This document shows, in pieces, positions 59,419 through 64,000 of a stretch of 64,000 bases of DNA. The stretch's first letter is position 1. Every line of letters begins with the position of its first letter. A program made the position numbers and the translations under genes. The notes under the pieces are model-generated. The model had not been told where the DNA came from. It saw only the letters and a list, made by a program, of their open reading frames with translations, and searched no databases. The stretch lies in the NCBI GenBank assembly GCA_017512025.1, contig JAFWHH010000009.1, positions 62,001 to 126,000 on the forward strand. The letters run 5' to 3'. Origin of the DNA: Clostridia bacterium (GTDB lineage Bacteria > Bacillota > Clostridia > TANB77 > CAG-508).

Positions 59419-59448
59419 AACATAGTTAATTTAATTGATAACTATGTT
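59419..59448. repeat. Perfect 10-base inverted repeat over the tyrS -10 region
   Basis: AACATAGTTA at 59419-59428 and TAACTATGTT at 59439-59448, ten-base spacer. It overlaps the -10 hexamer and the expected start of transcription, so it could be a repressor operator or a 5' end hairpin. Confidence 0.6.
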
Positions 59449-59472
59449 AACATTTTTTTAATTTATTGTCAA
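59444..59472 (-). promoter_or_regulatory. Promoter of the tyrS operon
   Basis: TTGACA at 59472-59467 and TAACAT at 59449-59444, spaced 17. Confidence 0.7.
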
Positions 59473-59477
59473 CAAAA

Positions 59478-59514
59478 AATAGATGATTTTAAGTTAATCC
59501 TTAAAATCATCTAT
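59478..59514 (-). terminator. Terminator of the 59511-61769 gene
   Basis: AGATGATTTTAA and TTAAAATCATCT pair perfectly, followed by ATTTTTTG, whose T run abuts the tyrS -35 box. Confidence 0.85.
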
Positions 59515-61769
59515 CTATCAGATTTATCTCCGTTTTTCTTTCCACCCTTTTTTCCTCCAGGACCTTCAACATCAACTTTTTTAATTGCTGAAATAGTCTT
59601 TGTTTTTAAATCGAATTCTCTAGTTCCCGGTTTATGAGTAAACATTGGTGGATTATTTGGTTGTTGTAACCATCTAACATGTGCGTAGTAGTTTGTTAAT
59701 GCTCCAGTACCTTTTAATTTAGAAAGCTTTTTCTTCTCATCCTTAGATAACGGATATAGAACTTGGGTTGTTACTCTTTGTTTAATACTGTAGTTATACA
59801 TATCATCTGCACCTTCATACACACGAATCTTTGTATCTCCTGTTAATTCACGAATGAATTTAACAAGTTCAGAATACTTCATATGTACAAATAATGGTGC
59901 ATTTAATGTCTTAATATCAAATCCAAGTAATGCAAAATTATTATTTTCAATTTCATCTTCTGGAACATATCCCCAGTTTATAATGTTTTTCTTTTGGTCA
60001 GTAATAGCTGTATATAGTAATGATTTAACAGCAAAACCTTTTAAAGCATACATTTCGTCAATTATTTGAGCATCCATCATTATATAATCGATATCTCTTT
60101 CATAACATAATCCTAAATCTGGATAGTATTTTTCGTATACTCTTTTATATTTGTTAAGTGCATTACTAATTCTTTTATGTACATCTTCCTCATATAATGG
60201 ATCTGTTGGAGATACATTTTGGAAGAAGTTTTTAATCATTAACTTTTGGAAACATTTGTAAATAGACATATACATACGAATATCTTCGTCTGATACTTCT
60301 AAATCTTCAAATGTTAAGTCTGGATTCTCTCCAATTCTCTCAATTATGCATAACTTATCTAATATAAATCCTAGCATAGAATATGATTGTGCTTCTTTTG
60401 TCATACGATTTGAATAGAATGCAGACATACCAATTATTGCTTCATCAGATGCAAATGAAAGTGGAGTTTCTTTATATGCACCTTCATAGTTCATTTTATC
60501 ATCTATAAAATAATAACTACCATTTTCTGGATTGTTTATAAATTTAGAGAATAATGTATCCTCATCTATTTGTAAATCTCCAAGGTATATTCTGCTTAGT
60601 CTATTATTACTTATATCACAGTATTCTCCTAGACAACCTGAAGCTTTGTAAAATGTCATTAATACTGCTAATCTTTCCATTAAATGCTCTCTTGCATGTA
60701 ATAGGTTCTTATCAAAACCAATTTTTAAAAAGAAATCATGTATTGTTGCTTTTGTTTTTTCTCTTACAAATTGTGATTTACCAGTTTCAGAAGCCATAAG
60801 GACCTCATAAAATTGTGATAATTGAATATCGTTTAATTTACGCAACGCTTCACTCATAATAATTAAGAAGTTTGCTTCTTTATCATCACTTATAAATGGT
60901 CTATCTGGAAAGCTTCTTAATGAAACTTGTATGTACGATCTAGCTGCTCTAGATTGATTCATAGATGTTATTGTATTAGCAATCGGTCGTTCAAATGTAC
61001 TTTTTTTATGTTTTAATAAATCTACTTTTGTTATTCCGTTTGAACTATCTAGATTATCATCTTCTTCATTATAATTAGTTGTGTTAGGTGAAAAATTTAA
61101 AACTTTAACATCAAAAATCTCATCTTTATGTTTTAATAATAGCTTTCTACAAGCTTCTGGATCTTTCTTTTGCTCTGCCCAGAAATTAGCTTTACCAATT
61201 TTTAGCTCTTTTAAGTACATTTTTATATATTTCATAAGAAGATTTTTATCTTGAATAGTTAATCTACCATTTTTAGCCTTTTCAGCTAAAACATAGAATT
61301 CCATGTTGCTTGTACGTATTCCAGCCTCAAGAAAATCATTTATCATTCCATAAAGCTCAATGATAACGTTCTTATCAACATTTGCTGAATATCTATTTCT
61401 ATATAGTTCTTGATATTTTCTTAAATCAAAACCATCGTTTAATAGCTCTACAATATAAGGCTCTAGGTCTAAATCCATCATGTATTCAAGTGTTCTTAAT
61501 TGATAGAAATTTACTAGATTTGGATATTTAATAAGAGTAAATAAATTTGACATATTATATAAAACTCTATCATCTATATCCATGTATTCTAGTCCATCAG
61601 CATAAGCCTTTTTGATATGCATCATAACATTTCTGATAGCGTCTTTTTGGGCTTCAAGGTCAGCATCAGTAATGCCATTGTATGTTTCAATGACATCAGA
61701 AATAAAGCTATTTTCATAGCCTTGTTTGAAAACAAATTCACTTCCTAAATTACCTTTATTTTTACCCAT
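59511..61769 (-). CDS. Large hypothetical cytoplasmic protein
   Basis: About 752 residues, unrecognised, with no signal peptide or membrane helix. It is rich in helical segments with Leu/Ile/Lys/Glu (LDLEPYIVELLNDGFDLRKY, MYLKELKIGKANFWAEQKKD), has a Ser/Arg patch (NQSRAARSYIQVSLRSFPDR) and a disordered C-terminal tail of Gly and Lys (EGPGGKKGGKKNGDKSDR). The size and helix content would fit a scaffold or filament-associated protein, but this is a guess. The ATG at 61769 is chosen because the one at 61787 overlaps GAGGTG, which would then be the ribosome binding site. It has its own terminator and is divergent from cassette I. Confidence 0.72.
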   Translation of the reverse strand: MGKNKGNLGSEFVFKQGYENSFISDVIETYNGITDADLEAQKDAIRNVMMHIKKAYADGLEYMDIDDRVLYNMSNLFTLIKYPNLVNFYQLRTLEYMMDLDLEPYIVELLNDGFDLRKYQELYRNRYSANVDKNVIIELYGMINDFLEAGIRTSNMEFYVLAEKAKNGRLTIQDKNLLMKYIKMYLKELKIGKANFWAEQKKDPEACRKLLLKHKDEIFDVKVLNFSPNTTNYNEEDDNLDSSNGITKVDLLKHKKSTFERPIANTITSMNQSRAARSYIQVSLRSFPDRPFISDDKEANFLIIMSEALRKLNDIQLSQFYEVLMASETGKSQFVREKTKATIHDFFLKIGFDKNLLHAREHLMERLAVLMTFYKASGCLGEYCDISNNRLSRIYLGDLQIDEDTLFSKFINNPENGSYYFIDDKMNYEGAYKETPLSFASDEAIIGMSAFYSNRMTKEAQSYSMLGFILDKLCIIERIGENPDLTFEDLEVSDEDIRMYMSIYKCFQKLMIKNFFQNVSPTDPLYEEDVHKRISNALNKYKRVYEKYYPDLGLCYERDIDYIMMDAQIIDEMYALKGFAVKSLLYTAITDQKKNIINWGYVPEDEIENNNFALLGFDIKTLNAPLFVHMKYSELVKFIRELTGDTKIRVYEGADDMYNYSIKQRVTTQVLYPLSKDEKKKLSKLKGTGALTNYYAHVRWLQQPNNPPMFTHKPGTREFDLKTKTISAIKKVDVEGPGGKKGGKKNGDKSDR

Positions 61770-61827
61770 AAAACGATAACACCTCATTGTTTATGTTAAC
61801 ATAATTTTGTAAATTTGTCAATTGTAG

Positions 61828-61856
61828 TTGACATTTATGTAAAATAGGTTTATAAT
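61828..61856 (+). promoter_or_regulatory. Sigma-A promoter of cassette I
   Basis: TTGACA at 61828-61833 and TATAAT at 61851-61856, spaced 17. Confidence 0.85.
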
Positions 61857-61902
61857 AAAGCTCTGTTCAAAAAATACTTCAAAGAAAGGTTGGTACAAAA
61901 CA

Positions 61903-62514
61903 ATGGATGAGCAGAGAAAAACAATGGAGCAGAATAAGTATTCTACCGAAATCCGGGAGGTCGTAAATAGCGTCTCCCTCCACTCAACAACCCATGATCA
62001 CTACGACGTGGTTCCCCAGGAGGATTCTGATGACATTGTGCTGGTTATCACAAACCGCACTTATCACCAGGATATCGAGGAAATTGCACATGCTCTTAGC
62101 TGTGAAGATCACATTGTTGATTATATGGGTACAAACTTTCTCAAGGTTCGTAAGAACCCCTACCCAACACCGGATGCCTTTACACCTCAGCTCGATTTCA
62201 CGCCGATTTCATTTGAAGAGGCAATGAGAAGACTTGAGCAGTACAAGGACCATGTTGAGGTAGTTCTGCCCGAAAACTGTGAAGTTAATGCGGCTACCAT
62301 CATTTGTAAGCAGAGCAAGGATAAGCCTATTCTTTCAGAGATTGCTCTTATGCTTTCATGTGGTGGCATGTACGTTTCCTTCCACAAGGGCTGTAACTTC
62401 CTCGAATTTGAGGAATGCCTCGAATATGAGGAATCCCAGCCTATAATCATCCATACCAATATCAACGCAGGTGTTGCAGCAATGCTCCCTGTTGAGAAGA
62501 TGGCTATGGGCTGA
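61903..62514 (+). CDS. Hypothetical protein with internal duplication (cassette I)
   Basis: 203 residues, soluble, acidic, unrecognised. Two halves repeat each other: IEEIAHALSCEDHIVDYMGT-NFLKVRKN (about 58-86) and LSEIALMLSCGGMYVSFHKG-CNFLEFEEC (about 145-173), sharing I..IA..LSC...V....G.NFL; each is preceded by a strand (IVLVITN and ATIICKQ). GC-rich codons (CTC, GTC, GCC, CCG; 27 G/C in the 60 bases from 62041). GAAAGG lies about 13 bases before the ATG, somewhat far. It has a clear promoter and terminator. Function unknown. Confidence 0.78.
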   Translation: MDEQRKTMEQNKYSTEIREVVNSVSLHSTTHDHYDVVPQEDSDDIVLVITNRTYHQDIEEIAHALSCEDHIVDYMGTNFLKVRKNPYPTPDAFTPQLDFTPISFEEAMRRLEQYKDHVEVVLPENCEVNAATIICKQSKDKPILSEIALMLSCGGMYVSFHKGCNFLEFEECLEYEESQPIIIHTNINAGVAAMLPVEKMAMG

Positions 62515-62558
62515 TATTTTCACAGAGCCAGTTACGGGAAGATCGAGAGGGTATATGG

Positions 62559-62593
62559 AAAGAGTCAGGCACGCATGTGTCTGGCTCTTTTCC
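62559..62593 (+). terminator. Terminator of cassette I
   Basis: AAGAGTCAGGCAC-GCAT-GTGTCTGGCTCTTTT: about 12 pairs with one wobble, then TTTTCCGTTT. Confidence 0.85.
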
Positions 62594-62616
62594 GTTTATA
62601 AAATATTTATTTGAAA

Positions 62617-62853
62617 TTATAATAATTTAATAAGTTCTCCCATATCCTTGCCTTGAACTTTTGGAATCTCTATTATTTCAAATTTACTAACCTTGTCACC
62701 AAATTGTATTTCTATAATATCTCCAACTTTAACTTCATAACTTGGTTTAACAACTTTTCCATTAACAGAAACTCTTCCATTATCAGCTGCATCATTAGCA
62801 ACTGTTCTTCTTTTGATTACTCTTGATACTTTTAAAAATTTGTCTAATCTCAC
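62617..62853 (-). CDS. rqcP: S4-domain RNA-binding protein RqcP (YabO-like)
   Basis: 78 residues, nearly all S4 domain: MRLDKFLKVSRVIKRRTVAN, DAADNGRVSVNGKVVKPSYE, VKVGDIIEIQFGDKVSKFEI. RqcP binds the 50S-peptidyl-tRNA complex and works with RqcH in ribosome quality control (Ala tailing). Length and the R-L-D-K-F-L-K start match the family. The GTG at 62853 behind AAGGAG is preferred over an upstream ATG at 62883 that would overlap the ribosome binding site. It follows addA by 23 bases. Confidence 0.9.
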   Translation of the reverse strand: MRLDKFLKVSRVIKRRTVANDAADNGRVSVNGKVVKPSYEVKVGDIIEIQFGDKVSKFEIIEIPKVQGKDMGELIKLL

Positions 62854-62876
62854 TATACTCCTTCTTTCTGTAATAT

Positions 62877-64000
62877 TTAACATTCAATCATTTTATTTAA
62901 TCTAACTGAATATAGATATTTCCTTGATACTTGTCTATCTAATGCTTTTTCTAGAGCAGCTGCATATATTTCAAGCTGCTTTGTATACTTATCAATTAAT
63001 GTCTGCTCTTCCCCTTCTTCTACCCAGTCCGTTTTATAATCTACAAGAATAACTTCATCATTACTATTAATATAATATAAATCTATAATACCTTGTACTA
63101 AAACATTTTCATCTGAGTTATCCTTGTATATTTCATTTGATTTTAAATTGATGTAGAATGGTTGCTCTTTATATACCTTTTTAGCTTTCTTTAGTTCATA
63201 CCATAAATTAGATTTAGTATACTCAGCAAGCTTATATTTGTTAATACCTTCTCCCTCAAGTTCTGTTATGATATTTCTATCAACTAAGTCTTTAACGAAG
63301 TTATCAATATCTGCTCTTGTATAATCTCTTGTATGATCTAATCTTTGGAAACATAAGTGCATCAAAGTACCCTTCTCAGCACTTGTTAATTCTTGTGTTT
63401 CATTTAAGAACTTTGGTTTAGCAAGTTCATTTGCCTCAGCACTATATTCTTCATTTCCTGCTAATTCTTCAGCTGATATTACGTTTCCTTCCGCTTCTTC
63501 AATTGCCATCTGTTTTACTTTTGTAACAGATGTCTTTGTTGGAACAGATATAGAATTTACATATCCATAAACCCACATCATATTCTTCTTAAGAAGCTCT
63601 ATATCTTCTTCTTTAACATCTTTAGATTTCTCATTTAATTCTTTAATAATATCAACTTCATTATCAACTATAGCATCTAATGAAAGCTCTTTCATTAAAT
63701 CTTGTTTCTTAAATATTTTAAGTTCAACATAGTCATTTATCATGTCTTTATTATTTAGATAAACAAGTGTAATCCAATCTAAATATGTTTTATACTTCTT
63801 AAGAATAGATGAATTAATATTCTTACCCATAGTTCCCTTATATGTATCTATTAGTTCTTGCTTCTCGTTATATGCCTTATCCCAGTCTTTAGATATACCA
63901 GTAATAATTAGCTTCTCTTTAGCTCTTGTTAATGCAACATATAAAACTCTCATCTCTTCAGATAAAGATTCAACTTTAGTTCGAAGCTTTATCGCTTCTT
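62877..64000 (-). CDS. addA: ATP-dependent helicase/nuclease subunit A, C-terminal part
   Basis: An open frame enters at 64000 and runs 374 codons to the stop. EEMRVLYVALTRAKEKLIIT is helicase motif VI of UvrD/AddA proteins. The C-terminal nuclease domain reads TSAEKGTLMHLCFQRLD, NVLVQGIIDLYYINSNDEVI, LVDYKTDWVEEGEE (the GxxD...DYKTD PD-(D/E)XK core). AddA with AddB makes the double-strand break repair nuclease of Bacillota, acting on DNA ends for RecA loading. The 5' part lies outside the window. Confidence 0.93.
   Translation of the reverse strand, partial: EAIKLRTKVESLSEEMRVLYVALTRAKEKLIITGISKDWDKAYNEKQELIDTYKGTMGKNINSSILKKYKTYLDWITLVYLNNKDMINDYVELKIFKKQDLMKELSLDAIVDNEVDIIKELNEKSKDVKEEDIELLKKNMMWVYGYVNSISVPTKTSVTKVKQMAIEEAEGNVISAEELAGNEEYSAEANELAKPKFLNETQELTSAEKGTLMHLCFQRLDHTRDYTRADIDNFVKDLVDRNIITELEGEGINKYKLAEYTKSNLWYELKKAKKVYKEQPFYINLKSNEIYKDNSDENVLVQGIIDLYYINSNDEVILVDYKTDWVEEGEEQTLIDKYTKQLEIYAAALEKALDRQVSRKYLYSVRLNKMIEC

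Noticed and set aside
1..64000. Prophage or plasmid origin of the window
   Set aside because: No phage structural, lysis or partition genes; housekeeping genes (polC, cca, tyrS, rnpB, pta, addA) run throughout.
1..64000. CRISPR arrays and tRNA or rRNA genes
   Set aside because: No regularly spaced direct repeats and no tRNA-like TTCGA-containing clover-leaf or rRNA segments were seen on either strand.

Overview
This window is a 64 kb piece of an AT-rich, low-GC Gram-positive chromosome, most likely from an uncultured gut-type Clostridia-like member of the Bacillota. The evidence is a PolC-type replicative polymerase, SpoIIM (a sporulation gene), a T-box leader on tyrS, a type A-looking RNase P RNA, an LCP cell-wall ligase, UppP, and SpaA-type adhesin domains. 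Nearly all genes lie on the minus strand, and most recognisable promoters fit a sigma-A pattern with exactly 17 bases between the hexamers.

Layout. 0-6.7 kb: a partial hypothetical gene, the CCA-adding enzyme, two lineage-specific membrane proteins and a cluster of DnaA boxes. 6.7-14 kb: polC, a single-pass membrane protein and rarA. 14.5-24.4 kb: nucleotide-sanitation, transferase and resistance-like genes. These include a peptidase E-aminoglycoside kinase fusion and a tight seven-gene operon that carries separate homologues of the two halves of the clinical AAC(6')-APH(2'') enzyme. 24.4-29 kb: a DUF4160/DUF2442 pair, a candidate small RNA, an M20 deacylase, and a CntK-like (histidine racemase type) epimerase preceded by what reads as a classical ribosome-mediated attenuator with a His-His leader peptide. 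29-36.5 kb: a lipoprotein, exonuclease III, an MccF-like carboxypeptidase, a Xer recombinase, SpoIIM and TmcAL. 36.6-40.3 kb: a radical SAM/SPASM enzyme followed by four tandem small membrane proteins that share a Tyr-Gly/Ala-x-Pro motif just after the signal peptide, with an SDR gene upstream. 40.4-47.7 kb: rnhA, a frame-broken choice-of-anchor A/SpaA adhesin and a cellulose-synthase-like glycosyltransferase. 48-55 kb: rnpB, two tandem acetate kinases with pta, and a membrane zincin. 55-64 kb: LCP, uppP, a CPBP protease, T-box-tyrS, a large hypothetical gene, rqcP and the C-terminal part of addA.

Superimposed on this AT-rich background are nine small, visibly GC-richer single-gene units, starting at about 3.8, 11.4, 14.2, 27.7, 32.8, 40.9, 47.8, 48.6 and 61.8 kb. 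Each sits at a transcription-unit boundary and carries its own near-consensus 17-base-spaced promoter; most also have their own hairpin terminator. They resemble phage 'morons' but sit in the chromosome. A tenth, truncated unit remains at 49.2 kb. Their products are mostly unrecognised; exceptions are a YkgJ-type Cys-cluster protein and a LOG-family phosphoribohydrolase. These cassettes, the radical SAM/YxxP locus and the His attenuator are the most promising undescribed material here. All family names come from motif recognition by eye; no database search was run.
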